Shown: positions 44,069 through 53,775, counted from the stretch's first letter. The stretch: DNA of 64,000 bases from Hyphomicrobium_A sp963812795 (GCA_963812795.1 CAWEWG010000007.1:558001-622000), one strand, 5' to 3'. Program-made: numbers and translations. The notes: generated by a model not told the origin, from the sequence alone.

Positions 44069-45253
44069 ATGAGCGACGACAACACCATCGTCATTGCCAG
44101 CGCAGCGCGGACGCCAGTCGGCTCGTTCAACGGCTCGCTGTCGAGCCTGTCCGGCCACGAACTTGGAAAGATCGCCATCCAGGCGGCCATCGAGCGCGCT
44201 GGCGTGCAACCCGGAGATGTCTCCGAAGTCATCCTCGGCCAGGTGCTCACGGCCGGCCAGGGCCAGAACCCGGCGCGCCAGGCGTCCATCGCCGCCGGCA
44301 TCCCGGTCGATAGTCCGGCCTGGGGCATTAACCAGGTCTGCGGCTCGGGTCTGCGCGCCATCGCGCTCGGCGCCCAGCAGATCCAGTCGGGCGCCGCGAC
44401 CATCGTCGTCGCCGGCGGCCAGGAGAGCATGAGCCAGTCGAAGCATGCCGCACATCTGCGCAACGGCACCAAGATGGGCGCGCTCGACCTCGTCGACACG
44501 ATGATCAAAGACGGTCTGTGGGATGCCTTTAACGACTACCACATGGGCACCACGGCCGAGAACGTCGCGCGCCAGTGGCAGATCACCCGCGAGGACCAGG
44601 ACAAGTTCGCCGTCGCTTCGCAGAACAAGGCAGAGGCCGCCAAGAAGGCCGGCAAGTTCAAGGACGAGATCGTCTCCGTCACCATCAAGGGCAAGAAGGG
44701 TGACACCGTCGTCTCCGAGGACGAGTACATCCGCGACGGCGCCACCCTCGACAGCCTGACGAAGCTGCGCCCCGCGTTCGACAAGGCCGGCACCGTCACC
44801 GCCGGCAACGCTTCCGGCATCAACGACGGCGCCGCCGCCGTGGTGCTGATGAGCGCCGCCGAAGCCAAGAAGCGCGGCATCACCCCGCTCGCCCGCATCG
44901 TGTCGTGGGCGCAGGCGGGCGTCGACCCCTCGATCATGGGCACCGGTCCGGTTCCCGCCTCCAAGAAGGCGCTTGAGAAGGCCGGATGGGAGGCGAAGGA
45001 TCTCGACCTCGTCGAGGCGAATGAGGCGTTCGCCGCCCAGGCCTGTGCCGTCAACAAGGGCGTCGGCTGGGATACCGATAAGGTCAACGTGAACGGCGGC
45101 GCCATCGCCATCGGTCACCCGATCGGGGCCTCCGGCGCCCGCGTGCTGACGACCCTGCTGCACGAAATGAAGCGGCGCAACGCCAAGAAGGGCCTCGCCA
45201 CCCTGTGCATCGGCGGTGGCATGGGCATCGCCATGTGCGTCGAGCGCGATTGA
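44069..45253 (+). CDS. phaA: Acetyl-CoA acetyltransferase (beta-ketothiolase)
   Basis: A 394-residue biosynthetic thiolase condensing two acetyl-CoA to acetoacetyl-CoA, the first step of polyhydroxybutyrate synthesis. All catalytic residues are present: NQVCGSGL (acyl Cys), VEANEAFAAQ, AIGHPIGASGAR (His) and LCIGGGMGIA (second Cys). Start ATG 44069 with AGGAGG upstream; a longer frame to 44015 would add a basic, unneeded N-terminus. Followed by phaB after a 98-base gap containing a strong hairpin. Confidence 0.97.
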   Translation: MSDDNTIVIASAARTPVGSFNGSLSSLSGHELGKIAIQAAIERAGVQPGDVSEVILGQVLTAGQGQNPARQASIAAGIPVDSPAWGINQVCGSGLRAIALGAQQIQSGAATIVVAGGQESMSQSKHAAHLRNGTKMGALDLVDTMIKDGLWDAFNDYHMGTTAENVARQWQITREDQDKFAVASQNKAEAAKKAGKFKDEIVSVTIKGKKGDTVVSEDEYIRDGATLDSLTKLRPAFDKAGTVTAGNASGINDGAAAVVLMSAAEAKKRGITPLARIVSWAQAGVDPSIMGTGPVPASKKALEKAGWEAKDLDLVEANEAFAAQACAVNKGVGWDTDKVNVNGGAIAIGHPIGASGARVLTTLLHEMKRRNAKKGLATLCIGGGMGIAMCVERD

Positions 45254-45272
45254 TCTGAAATAACCATCTGCC

Positions 45273-45300
45273 TGCTCCGGCCTTGCGTGAGGCCGGAGCA
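45273..45300 (+). other. Strong hairpin in the phaA-phaB gap
   Basis: TGCTCCGGCCT and AGGCCGGAGCA form a perfect 11-bp stem with a 6-base loop, 20 bases after phaA and 52 before phaB, without a T run. It may stabilise the phaA mRNA 3' end or partly end transcription so that phaA and phaB are made in different amounts. Confidence 0.6.
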
Positions 45301-45351
45301 CCCGCCACACGCTAACAAATCAACAAAAGACCAGTTTAAGGGAGGTTCTAC

Positions 45352-46080
45352 ATGGCTCGTGTCGCCCTGGTGACGGGAGGAACGCGCGGCATCGGTCACG
45401 CCATTTCCATCGCACTCAAGAATGCGGGATATCGCGTCGCCGCCAACTACGCCGGCAATGACGCCGCCGCGCAGCAGTTCCAGGTCGAGACGGGCATCCC
45501 GGTGTTCAAATGGAACGTCGGCGATTTCGCCGCCTGCGAAGCCGGCTGCGCCCAAGTCGCCAAGGAAGTCGGCCCCGTCGATGTTCTGGTCAACAACGCC
45601 GGCATCACGCGCGACGCGATGCTTCACCGCATGACCCTCGAGCAGTGGAAAGAAGTCATCAGCGTCGATCTCGACAGCGTCTTCAACATGTCACGCCACG
45701 TGATCGATGGGATGCGCGCCCGCAGCTTCGGCCGCATCATCAACGTGTCCTCGATCAACGGCCGCAAGGGGCAGATGGGGCAGACCAACTACTCCGCCGC
45801 CAAGGCCGGCATGCACGGCTTCACCAAGGCGCTGGCGTTCGAAGGCGCCAACAAGGGCATCACCGTCAACACCATCGCGCCGGGCTACATCGCCACCGAG
45901 ATGGTGCGCGCCGTGCCCAAAGAGGTGCTCGACACCAAGATCATCCCGCAGATCCCGGTGGGCCGTCTCGGCAAATCCGAGGAGATCGCACGCGCCGTGG
46001 TGTTCATGGCCGCCGACAGCGCCGGGTTCATCAACGGCGCCTGCTTCGACATCAACGGCGGCCACTACATGGCCACCTGA
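45352..46080 (+). CDS. phaB: Acetoacetyl-CoA reductase
   Basis: A 242-residue short-chain dehydrogenase that reduces acetoacetyl-CoA to (R)-3-hydroxybutyryl-CoA with NADPH. The Rossmann motif VTGGTRGIGHAIS and NNAG (VNNAGITRDAML) are present. The catalytic Ser/Tyr/Lys set is in INVSSINGRKG and TNYSAAKAG, and the PGYIATEMV loop is typical of PhaB. AAGGGAGG precedes the ATG. It ends at a strong terminator. The PHB synthase gene (phaC) is not in the window. Confidence 0.97.
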   Translation: MARVALVTGGTRGIGHAISIALKNAGYRVAANYAGNDAAAQQFQVETGIPVFKWNVGDFAACEAGCAQVAKEVGPVDVLVNNAGITRDAMLHRMTLEQWKEVISVDLDSVFNMSRHVIDGMRARSFGRIINVSSINGRKGQMGQTNYSAAKAGMHGFTKALAFEGANKGITVNTIAPGYIATEMVRAVPKEVLDTKIIPQIPVGRLGKSEEIARAVVFMAADSAGFINGACFDINGGHYMAT

Positions 46081-46108
46081 CGCCATCGACGTCAGCACCC
46101 GAAAATGC

Positions 46109-46139
46109 AAATGGCCGGGCGAAAGCCCGGCCATTTTTG
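46109..46139. terminator. Bidirectional rho-independent terminator between phaB and the NYN gene
   Basis: AAATGGCCGGGC, a GAAA tetraloop and GCCCGGCCATTT form a perfect 12-bp stem with T residues after it on both strands (ATTTTTG plus; TTTGCATTTTC minus). It serves both convergent genes. Confidence 0.93.
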
Positions 46140-46164
46140 TATCGACGATCGATCGGTCGAGACG

Positions 46165-47928
46165 CTATCCGCGCAGGCGCGTGCGGATGATGCGCGGGAA
46201 CTCATCGCCCGTGCCGGTCGCCTGCTCCTGACGTCCGTCATCGGCGCCCCACCAGCGATCACTCGGCGCCGGGCCGGGGCCCTGCGGCGCATCCGGCGCG
46301 GGACCGAAGCCGGCCATTCCCTGTTGCGGCTGGCGCGAAGGCGCATAGCCGCCCTGTGCGGGGGCGCCGGCCCGCTGCGCCGTCGGCGCGGCGAACCAAG
46401 CTTCGATGAGGTCGAGCTCGTCGGCCGACAGGTTGAGACCCTGGCCGCGGCACCGCGCCACGACGAAGTTGCGGAAGCGCGAGGCAAACAGCGTCGGCGA
46501 AGCGCCCTGATCGAACCACGGATCGGCTTCGCTGACGACGTCGAGCACGAAGCGTACGTCATCGCGGCGGATCTCGATGCCGATGGCCTCCGCCCGCTTG
46601 ACGATGTTGATCAGCGTCTGCGAGCCGGCGAGGCCGTTGGCGGCAATCTCCTGCGCCATGACGTCGAACAACGTGCGGTAATCCTGCGGCGACAGCGTCG
46701 GCGCCTGGCTGGCCTCGTGGATGCGCGCAATCGACTGCTGGATCGCAGCCGCGCCGTTGGCCGTACGCTGCACGCCGGCGGGCTGCTGGCGAACTTGCCC
46801 CGGCTGACCCGAGAGGGTTTCGGGCTGCGCCGGGGCCAGCGGACCGCGCTGCGTCGGGGCGGGGGCCCCGGCTTGCGCAGCGACGGGACGCTGAGCTGGT
46901 TGCGCACCAAGCAAGGGTGCCAGGGCGCGGGCGGGAATGTCGTTGCGTATCGGCTCGGAGCGCGCCATCTCCGGCCGCGCCATGTCGGCGCGCGGAGCTA
47001 CGCGCTGCTCCACGCGCGTCTCGATGCGCGGGGCCTCCGCCTGCGCCGCGCGGGTCGCGTCGTAGACGAAGTAAGGCGGTTGAGCGGTGAGGCGGATGTC
47101 TTCCGGAAGGCCACGCGTCAGCAGATCACGGAAGCTGCCCGTGCCGCCCCAGGCGGCGCCGACGGTCTTCTCGTGACCCAAGACGCGCACGCAGCGGTCG
47201 GCCAGCGCTTCGAGCGGCACCGGCGCATCGGCAGCGCGCACCAGATTGGCGACCTCGGTCAGTATCTCGTTGCGCAGCGCCTCGATGGAGGCAGCGCTGG
47301 GCAGCGCTTGTGGCTCGCGGGCCGGGCTCTGGTTCGTCAACTGCCCGTCGATCAGCAGCGACAGCAGGTCGGCTTCGCGGATCTCCGCGTCGCAGATCGC
47401 CGTATACGGCGCCGCCGTATGATCGTTGGAGAAGATCACCGTGCGACGGGCATGCGAGCGCAGCCGGTGCAGCACCGGCGTGAAGTCGGCGTCGGCAGAG
47501 AGAATGACGAATTCGTCGAAGTAGGTGTCATGCGTGAGCAGGTCGCGCACATCCATGACCATACGAATGTCGGCGGAGTTCTTCATCTGGGCGGTCAGCG
47601 GCGGGCAGTCGATGACCTCGAACCCGGCGCGCAGGTAGTGGTGGCGCACGAACGGGAACGAGCTCATGTCGGTGGAGTTGTCGCTCTGGTTACGGCGCGG
47701 GACGGGGTTGCCGTAGCAGCGGTTGATGACGATGCGGCGCTCAGCGTCGAGTGGCGGCGAGTTGGTCGCCGTCATCAGCGCGCCGGTGGCGATCTCCTTG
47801 ATCCACAGGCCCGCGTCCTTGGAGAAGCGCTTGGCCGCCTCCTCGCTCTTGCGCTTCAGCGACAAGTAGACGTTGTCGTAGTCGACGAACACCGTGGTCA
47901 GAATTGGCCCAGACAACTCGCGCTTCAT
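46165..47928 (-). CDS. NYN-domain (LabA/DUF88-like) putative ribonuclease with OST-HTH-like region
   Basis: A 587-residue protein. The NYN/PIN-like nuclease domain (about 1-200) has the acidic residues in VFVDYDNVYLSL, SADIRMVMDVRDLL and VILSADADFTPVLHRL. A helix-turn-helix region (about 225-300, VRAADAPVPLEALADRCVRVLG) resembles OST-HTH/LOTUS domains seen in related proteins. A disordered Pro/Gln/Ala-rich linker follows, then a second helical domain (about 420-510), and a Gly/Pro/Gln tail. Such proteins are thought to act on RNA, but the target is unknown. The likely start is ATG 47928, nine bases after GGGGGG; ATG 47937 touches that run. Confidence 0.87.
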   Translation of the reverse strand: MKRELSGPILTTVFVDYDNVYLSLKRKSEEAAKRFSKDAGLWIKEIATGALMTATNSPPLDAERRIVINRCYGNPVPRRNQSDNSTDMSSFPFVRHHYLRAGFEVIDCPPLTAQMKNSADIRMVMDVRDLLTHDTYFDEFVILSADADFTPVLHRLRSHARRTVIFSNDHTAAPYTAICDAEIREADLLSLLIDGQLTNQSPAREPQALPSAASIEALRNEILTEVANLVRAADAPVPLEALADRCVRVLGHEKTVGAAWGGTGSFRDLLTRGLPEDIRLTAQPPYFVYDATRAAQAEAPRIETRVEQRVAPRADMARPEMARSEPIRNDIPARALAPLLGAQPAQRPVAAQAGAPAPTQRGPLAPAQPETLSGQPGQVRQQPAGVQRTANGAAAIQQSIARIHEASQAPTLSPQDYRTLFDVMAQEIAANGLAGSQTLINIVKRAEAIGIEIRRDDVRFVLDVVSEADPWFDQGASPTLFASRFRNFVVARCRGQGLNLSADELDLIEAWFAAPTAQRAGAPAQGGYAPSRQPQQGMAGFGPAPDAPQGPGPAPSDRWWGADDGRQEQATGTGDEFPRIIRTRLRG

Positions 47929-48137
47929 AACCGACATCCCCCCGCGTGGCCGTGAAAACTTAGATTGCGGAGACTTTTTGGTAAGTCGCCCTGGGGCGGC
48001 AACCTCAAGCTGGTCGCGGTCTGGAGAAAACTGTTGGCCTGCGGGCGCTTAGCTGCCTGTTCGAGCGCAGATAAACCGTGGAAAACCGGATTGTGAGCTT
48101 TGCCGGCAACAGACCGGCAAGCGTGAGACGCAACACC

Positions 48138-48572
48138 TCATCGCCGCGGCGGAGAAAATCCTTCTTCCGCCAGCTCGAATTTTTCAAACAGGAACCCCGG
48201 GGCCACCGTGCAACCGACGAGAGTCCAGTCGCCGATGCTGGCCGCGCTTTGCCAATAGCCGGGCGGCACCACGCCCTGCGGGCGCTCGCCGGCTTCAAGA
48301 TCGACGCCGAGACGGATTTCCATCGCCTCTCCCCGGGGCGGCGCGATCGACAGCGCCAAAGGCGCGCCCGCGTGCCAGTGCCACACCTCGGCCGCATCGA
48401 CGCGATGCCAGCGCGATACCTCGCCCTTCGCCAGCAGGAAGTAGATCGCCGTCGAGTGGGCGCGCGCATTGTCGTCGCGGTCGTCGCGGTACGTCTCGCG
48501 ATAGTGCCCGCCCTCGGGATGCGGCTTCAGATCGAGGATGCGGATCACATCCTCGGCGGTGAGGTCGGGCAT
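48138..48572 (-). CDS. DUF985 cupin-fold protein
   Basis: A 144-residue cupin of the DUF985 type. HPEGGHYRETYRD at the N-terminus, STAIYFLLAKGEVSRWHRVDAAEVWHWHAG in the centre and GDWTLVGCTVAPGFLFEKFEL near the end are characteristic. Substrate and metal are not known. It starts five bases after the gloB stop, so it is cotranscribed with gloB. A hairpin (TTTGCCGG/CCGGCAAG) follows 20-30 bases downstream. Confidence 0.9.
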   Translation of the reverse strand: MPDLTAEDVIRILDLKPHPEGGHYRETYRDDRDDNARAHSTAIYFLLAKGEVSRWHRVDAAEVWHWHAGAPLALSIAPPRGEAMEIRLGVDLEAGERPQGVVPPGYWQSAASIGDWTLVGCTVAPGFLFEKFELAEEGFSPPRR

Positions 48573-48577
48573 GAATG

Positions 48578-49348
48578 TCAGCTCTTGTTCTTGCGCTCGC
48601 GGATGGCGGCGAACACGTGCCAATCGGGCGCGTACAGCATGCCGAGCTTGGCTCTGATGGCGGTGACGTTGGGGCGCAGGAACGGGTTGGTTTCCAGCTC
48701 GCGGTCGAGGCGCGTCGGCAGCGTCGGCTTATTCTCTCGCCGCAACCGGTCGACGTCTTGGGCGCGGTTGACCAACGCCTGATTGTTCGGCTCCAGCGTC
48801 AGCGCGAACTTGGCGTTGGCTTCGGTGTACTCGTGGCCGCAGTAGATCTCGGTGTCCATCGGTAGCCGCATGATCTTCTGCAGCGACTTCCACATCATCT
48901 CGGCGTTGCCTTCGAAAATGCGCCCGGCACCCATGGCGAAGAGGGTGTCGCCGACGAAAGCGACCTTCGCCGCCGGTATGAAGTAGCTGACGTGCCCCAG
49001 CGTGTGGCCGGGCGTGTCGAGCACCTTGATCTCGAAGTTGCCGAAGGGAACCACGTCGCCCTCCGCTACGGCCACGTCGATGCCCGGAATGCGCTCGGCC
49101 TCTTCCTTCGGGCCGACGATCGTGCAGCCGGTCTCCTCCTTGAGCCGCAGGTTGCCGCCCGTGTGGTCGCTATGGTGATGCGTGACGAGGAGATGCGTCA
49201 GCTTCCATTCCTTCGCCTTCAGGCGCGCGAGGATCACCTTGGCGTCGGGCGCGTCGATCGAGGCGGTGACCCCCGCCTCGGGGTCGTGGATCAGCACTCC
49301 GTAGTTGTCGGAAAGGCAGGCAAACTGCTCGATATCGAGCTTCGGCAT
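48578..49348 (-). CDS. gloB: Hydroxyacylglutathione hydrolase (glyoxalase II)
   Basis: A 256-residue glyoxalase II, which hydrolyses S-lactoylglutathione to lactate and glutathione in methylglyoxal detoxification. The metallo-beta-lactamase metal site HHHSDHTGG, then DTPGHTLGHVSYF, FVGDTLFAMGAGRIFEG and IYCGHEYTEAN are all conserved; KPTLPTRLDRELETNPFLR is the glyoxalase II C-terminal substrate region. Divergent from a SAM methyltransferase gene, a pairing common in alphaproteobacteria. Confidence 0.97.
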   Translation of the reverse strand: MPKLDIEQFACLSDNYGVLIHDPEAGVTASIDAPDAKVILARLKAKEWKLTHLLVTHHHSDHTGGNLRLKEETGCTIVGPKEEAERIPGIDVAVAEGDVVPFGNFEIKVLDTPGHTLGHVSYFIPAAKVAFVGDTLFAMGAGRIFEGNAEMMWKSLQKIMRLPMDTEIYCGHEYTEANAKFALTLEPNNQALVNRAQDVDRLRRENKPTLPTRLDRELETNPFLRPNVTAIRAKLGMLYAPDWHVFAAIRERKNKS

Positions 49349-49495
49349 TCGTATCGGCTCTCGTCCAGGGCGATTGACGGCGAGGCGCGAAGGTAGCGGT
49401 GCGCTTACCCGATGACAACGCCAGTGCGCGAGGAGCCTTGAATTGTCGCGTGAAGGCGTCAGATTGGCGGCTGGCGCAACGGGAACATCCTGTTC

Positions 49496-50230
49496 ATGCA
49501 GCTCGACGTCGACGATCTGCGCGATTTCTACGCAACCCCGCTGGGGCAGACGGTGCGGCGACTATTGACGCATCGCATCCGTGCGCGCTGGCGCGGGCTG
49601 CAGCGCTCGACGCTGATCGGCCTCGGCTATTCGACGCCCTACCTCGGCGCTTTCCGCGGCGAGGCGCAACGCCTCGGCGCGCTGATGCCGGACAGCCAGG
49701 GCGCCGTGCGCTGGCCGCGCGACGGCGCCTCGCAAACGGTGCTGGTCGACGACGACCGGCTGCCGCTGGCCGATGAATCTGTCGACCGGCTGCTCGCCGT
49801 GCATTGCCTCGAGGTGGCCGAAAGCACGCGACACCTGCTGCGGGAGATGTGGCGCGTGCTGGCGCCCGAGGGCCGCATGATCCTCGTCGTGCCCAATCGC
49901 CGCGGCGTGTGGGCGCGCCTCGACAAAACGCCGTTCGGGCACGGGCGCCCCTACAGCCGCCGCCAGCTCGATGAGCTGCTCGTCGGTGCCATGTTCACGC
50001 CGCTCGACTGGGGCGGAGCGTTGTTCTTCCCGCCGTTGGGCCGGCAGATTCTGCTCCGCTCGGCGACGGCCTGGGAACGCGTCGGCGCCGGTGCCTCGCC
50101 CGGGTTCTGCGGCGTGCTCATCGTCGAGGCGAGCAAAGAGTTGATGGCGCCCATCGGCCGTCCCGCCAAGGCGCGGCGGCTGCGCCAGCTGGTGCCCTCG
50201 GCGAGCCCCGCTCGCCGCGACCGCGGGTAG
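49496..50230 (+). CDS. Class I SAM-dependent methyltransferase beside gloB
   Basis: A 244-residue methyltransferase-like protein. The central part VDDDRLPLADESVDRLLAVHCLE and REMWRVLAPEGRMILVVPNRRGVWAR is the motif II-III region. The first SAM-binding glycine loop is degenerate (STLIGLGYSTPYLGAF), as in the gloB-linked family. Arg-rich C-terminus. Substrate unknown. A direct role with glyoxalase II is inferred only from the conserved neighbourhood. Confidence 0.85.
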   Translation: MQLDVDDLRDFYATPLGQTVRRLLTHRIRARWRGLQRSTLIGLGYSTPYLGAFRGEAQRLGALMPDSQGAVRWPRDGASQTVLVDDDRLPLADESVDRLLAVHCLEVAESTRHLLREMWRVLAPEGRMILVVPNRRGVWARLDKTPFGHGRPYSRRQLDELLVGAMFTPLDWGGALFFPPLGRQILLRSATAWERVGAGASPGFCGVLIVEASKELMAPIGRPAKARRLRQLVPSASPARRDRG

Positions 50231-50252
50231 CGTCAACGCCGCGCGGCAACGT

Positions 50253-50303
50253 TTGTCATCCCGGGTTAGCGCTCGCTGCGCATCTCGTTTGCCGGGGTGA
50301 CAA
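50253..50303. repeat. REP-like palindromic element
   Basis: TTGTCATCCCGG and CCGGGGTGACAA are near-perfect inverted ends around a GC-rich centre with TCGCTGCGCA, in the gap between the methyltransferase gene and smc. The same TGTCATCCCGG end occurs in the larger element near 61.8 kb, so a dispersed family is likely. It could also serve as the terminator for both genes. Confidence 0.6.
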
Positions 50304-50313
50304 CGGGTCCGCG

Positions 50314-53300
50314 CTAAACGGCTTCGCGGAAGCTCTGCGCCGTTTGCAGGTCGACGGAGACGAGCTGCGAGATGCCCTTCTCGGCCATGGTCACGCCGAA
50401 CAGGCGGCTCATGCGCGACATCGTCATCGGGTGGTGCGTGATGACGAGGAAGCGCGTTGCCGTGTCGGCCGCCATGCTCTCCAGCAAGCGGCAGAAGCGA
50501 TCGACGTTGGCGTCGTCGAGCGGCGCGTCGACCTCGTCGAGCACGCAGATGGGCGATGGGTTCGTGAGGAACACGGCGAAGATCAGCGACATCGCCGTCA
50601 GCGATTGCTCGCCGCCCGAAAGCAGCGACAGCGTCGCCGGCTTCTTGCCGGGCGGCTTGGCGATGATCTCCAGGCCGCCTTCCAGCGGATCTTCGCCCTC
50701 GATCATTTCAAGGCGCGCCTCGCCACCGCCGAACAGCGTCGTGAACAGCTTGCCGAAGTGCGCGTTGACGGCCTCGAAGGCCTCCTGCAGCCGCTTGTGC
50801 GCCTCACGATTGAGCTGGCCGATGGCGCCGCGCAGCTTGGCGATGGCGTGCTCCACGTCGGCCTTCTCTGTGTCGAGGCCGGCCGCTTGAATGCTCAGCG
50901 CCTGCAACTCGTCGTCGGCGCCGAGGTTGACGCCGCCGAGGCGCTCGCGGTCGGCCTTGAGGCTGGCGACCTTGCGCTCGACGTCGGGCAGCGGCGGCAG
51001 GTATGCGCCGGGGTGGATCTCGGCGAGCGCCAGGCACCCTTCCGGCGCAATGCCGAGCGCTTCGCGGATCTGTCGCGAGATGTCCTGGCGACGCGTGCGC
51101 GCGCCTTCGAGTCGTGCTTCCGTCCGCGCGCGGCCTTCGCGCGCCTCGGCGACGGCCGCTTGCGCTGCGCGCAGCGCCTGCACGCCGGCCTTCAAGGCCG
51201 TGTCGGCCTCGGCCAATGCGTCGGCAGCGACCCGACGCTCGCGCTCGGCCTCGCTCAACGCGCTCATCAGCTTGTCGCGCTTCTCGGCGATCATCGCCGG
51301 CACGTCGGCAAGGCCTTCGAGCTCGCTTTGCGTTTCGGCGAGGCGCGACTTGAGCGAGAGGATCTGCTGCTCGGCGCCGGCCGAGCGCGTCGTCCAGCGG
51401 TCGCGCTCGATACCGATGGCGGCACCGCGGTCGGCACGCGTCCGCCGCTCGCGCTCGACATCTGACAGCGCCGCGCGCGCTTCCGCCACGTCCATGCGGC
51501 GGGCATCAGCCTCGGTCTTGGCAACGGCGAGTGTCGGCTCCAGATCCTCGGCTGCGGCGAAGGCCGCGACCGCCTGCTCGGCTTCGGCCAGCATGTCCTT
51601 GGCGATGATCAGCTCTTCCTCGGCGCGCGCGCGTGCCCCGGAGACGGCGGCGAGCTTGCTCTCCGTCTCGCGTGCCGCGCGCTCGATGGCGGTGAGGCTT
51701 TCACGCGTTTTCGCCAGCATGCCCTGCGCCTCGCGGCCGAGCTTGCGCAGCCGCTGCTCCTCGGCGCGCGCGGCAGCGAGAGCTTCGACGGCCTCACCCT
51801 CGGCGTCGGCCATCGCCGTCGCGGCGGTGCGCGCCTCGGCTTCCTCCAGCTCCAGCGACGAAAGCCTGTTGCGCTCGGCGAGGCGTTGCGCGGCAGGCAC
51901 CGCGCCTTCGGCCGCCGCCGTATATCCGTCCCACCGCCACAGGTCGCCGGCGCGCGTGACGAGACGCTGGCCCGGCTTCAACTGCGGCTGCAGCTTGTGA
52001 CCCTGCTCGCGGCCGGCGACGATGCCGGTCTGGCGCAGGCGGCGGTCGAGCTCGGGCGGCGCTTCGACGTGTGACGCCAACGGCTCGACACCTGTCGGCA
52101 ACGCCGGATCCTGGCGTGGCACCTCGACGTGCCGCCAGTGCACCGCAGCTTCCTCGGCGGCCGGCGCTTCCAGATCGTCGCCGAGCGCGGCGCCGAGCGC
52201 CGCCTCGTAGCCCTGCTTCACGCGCAGGCGATCGACGATGGGCGGGAAATCGGTGTGCTGTGCGCCGATCAACAGCTTGATCAGCGTCTCGCGCTCGGTG
52301 CGCAGCGAAGCCAGGCGAAGCCGCGCCTTGCCGCTTTCCTCGCGCGCCGTATCGGCCGTGGCGACGACCGAACGGGCGGTCTCCTCGGCCGCCAGCGCCT
52401 GCACCTCGAACCGGGTGATCTGGTCGGCGAGCTGCTGACCGGCCTCGGTGATCTGCGACAGCTTTTCCGCGTCGGGTGCGCGCCCGGCGATCTCGCGCGC
52501 CTGCGCATTCAGCTCGGCGAGCTGGCGGGTGAGCTTGTTGACGGTGTTCTGCCGTTCGCCCAAACCCAATTCGAGGTTCTGCTTGCGCGCGCGGTGCTCG
52601 GCCACCTTCGTCGTCAGCTCGGCGAGGCGGCTCTCAGCCTCGCGCAATGTCTCCTGGGCGCTGTCGAGGCGGGCACGCGCTTCGCGCTCGCCGTCGCCCG
52701 CGGTCGCCTCGGCGGCGGCAAGCGCTTCTATCTCGGATCCGAGATCGATGAGGATCTGCCGTGCTTCGGCGATGAGAGCTTCCTCGCGGGCCGTATCGCT
52801 GCCGAGCTGCTCGCCACGCGCGCGCAGCTCGCGCTCGCGCTCGGCGGCGCGGGCGGCCTCGCGTTCGAAATTCTCCTGCTCGATGCGCAGCCGGCCAAGG
52901 ATGGCGGCGCGCTTGCCTTCCGCTTCGCGCAAGGGGTCCATGCGCTCGGCAAGTCGCGCCTCCTCGGCGAGCGCCTGCAAATCCGCCTCCGTGGCCGTGG
53001 CGAGCTTCGACAGTGCATCGCGCAGGTTGCTTTCCTCGCCGTCGACGTGCGCCTGCGCGTCGGTCCACGCGAGGTGCATCAAGAGCGCGTCCTGGCGGCG
53101 GATATCGTCGGAGATTTCCTTGTAGCGCCGCGCCGCGCGCGCCTGCCGCTTGAGGCTTTCGACCTGGCTGTTGAGCTGGCCGAGCACATCACTGAGCCGT
53201 GCGAGGTTGGCCTCGGTGGCCTTCAGCCGCAGCTCGGCCTCGTGGCGGCGGCTGTGCAAGCCGGCGATGCCGGCCGCATCCTCGAGGATGCGGCGGCGCT

Positions 53301-53775
53301 GCTCGGGCTTGGCGTTGACGATTTCGCCGATCTGCCCCTGCCGCACCAATGCCGGCGAGCGCGCGCCGGTGGCCGCGTCCTCGAATAGGATCTTGATGTC
53401 GCGCGCCCGCGCCTCGCGGCCGTTGATGCGGTAGGCGCTGCCAGCCTCGCGCTCGATGCGGCGGGTGATCTCGATCTGCTCGTTGTCGTTGAACTCGGCG
53501 GGGGCGCGGCGCTCGCTGTTGTCGAGGAAGATGGTCACTTCCGCGGTGTTGCGCGCCGGGCGCGAATTGGTGCCCGAGAAGATCACGTCGTCCATCGCGG
53601 CGGCGCGCATGCTCTTGTGCGAGGTCTCGCCCATCACCCAGCGAAGCGCTTCCAAGAGATTGGATTTGCCGCAACCGTTCGGCCCGACGACGCCGGTGAG
53701 ACCGGGCTCGATGACGAGCTCCGTCGGTTCGACGAATGACTTGAAGCCCAACAGCCTGAGGCGAGAGATCTTCAT
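50314..53775 (-). CDS. smc: Chromosome segregation protein SMC
   Basis: A 1153-residue SMC, the ATPase core of bacterial condensin. N-terminal Walker A (GVVGPNGCGKSNLLEALRW, about residues 29-47), long coiled coils, a hinge at about 500-630 (LIGAQHTDFPPIVDRLRVK to DGYTAAAEGAVP), the return coiled coil, then the signature TLSLLSGGEQSLTAMSLIFA and Walker B CVLDEVDAPLDDANV. Full length with no frameshift. scpA/scpB are not in the window. It follows the two DsbA-like genes on the same strand by 56 bases, an order conserved in alphaproteobacteria. Confidence 0.98.
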   Translation of the reverse strand: MKISRLRLLGFKSFVEPTELVIEPGLTGVVGPNGCGKSNLLEALRWVMGETSHKSMRAAAMDDVIFSGTNSRPARNTAEVTIFLDNSERRAPAEFNDNEQIEITRRIEREAGSAYRINGREARARDIKILFEDAATGARSPALVRQGQIGEIVNAKPEQRRRILEDAAGIAGLHSRRHEAELRLKATEANLARLSDVLGQLNSQVESLKRQARAARRYKEISDDIRRQDALLMHLAWTDAQAHVDGEESNLRDALSKLATATEADLQALAEEARLAERMDPLREAEGKRAAILGRLRIEQENFEREAARAAERERELRARGEQLGSDTAREEALIAEARQILIDLGSEIEALAAAEATAGDGEREARARLDSAQETLREAESRLAELTTKVAEHRARKQNLELGLGERQNTVNKLTRQLAELNAQAREIAGRAPDAEKLSQITEAGQQLADQITRFEVQALAAEETARSVVATADTAREESGKARLRLASLRTERETLIKLLIGAQHTDFPPIVDRLRVKQGYEAALGAALGDDLEAPAAEEAAVHWRHVEVPRQDPALPTGVEPLASHVEAPPELDRRLRQTGIVAGREQGHKLQPQLKPGQRLVTRAGDLWRWDGYTAAAEGAVPAAQRLAERNRLSSLELEEAEARTAATAMADAEGEAVEALAAARAEEQRLRKLGREAQGMLAKTRESLTAIERAARETESKLAAVSGARARAEEELIIAKDMLAEAEQAVAAFAAAEDLEPTLAVAKTEADARRMDVAEARAALSDVERERRTRADRGAAIGIERDRWTTRSAGAEQQILSLKSRLAETQSELEGLADVPAMIAEKRDKLMSALSEAERERRVAADALAEADTALKAGVQALRAAQAAVAEAREGRARTEARLEGARTRRQDISRQIREALGIAPEGCLALAEIHPGAYLPPLPDVERKVASLKADRERLGGVNLGADDELQALSIQAAGLDTEKADVEHAIAKLRGAIGQLNREAHKRLQEAFEAVNAHFGKLFTTLFGGGEARLEMIEGEDPLEGGLEIIAKPPGKKPATLSLLSGGEQSLTAMSLIFAVFLTNPSPICVLDEVDAPLDDANVDRFCRLLESMAADTATRFLVITHHPMTMSRMSRLFGVTMAEKGISQLVSVDLQTAQSFREAV

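Noticed and set aside
46105..47955. 616-codon plus-strand frame opposite the NYN gene
   Set aside because: Antisense frame starting inside the phaB terminator; the minus-strand NYN domain is clearly the real gene.
52129..53388. 419-codon plus-strand frame opposite smc
   Set aside because: Shadow of the smc coiled coil; no initiation site and no known motif.
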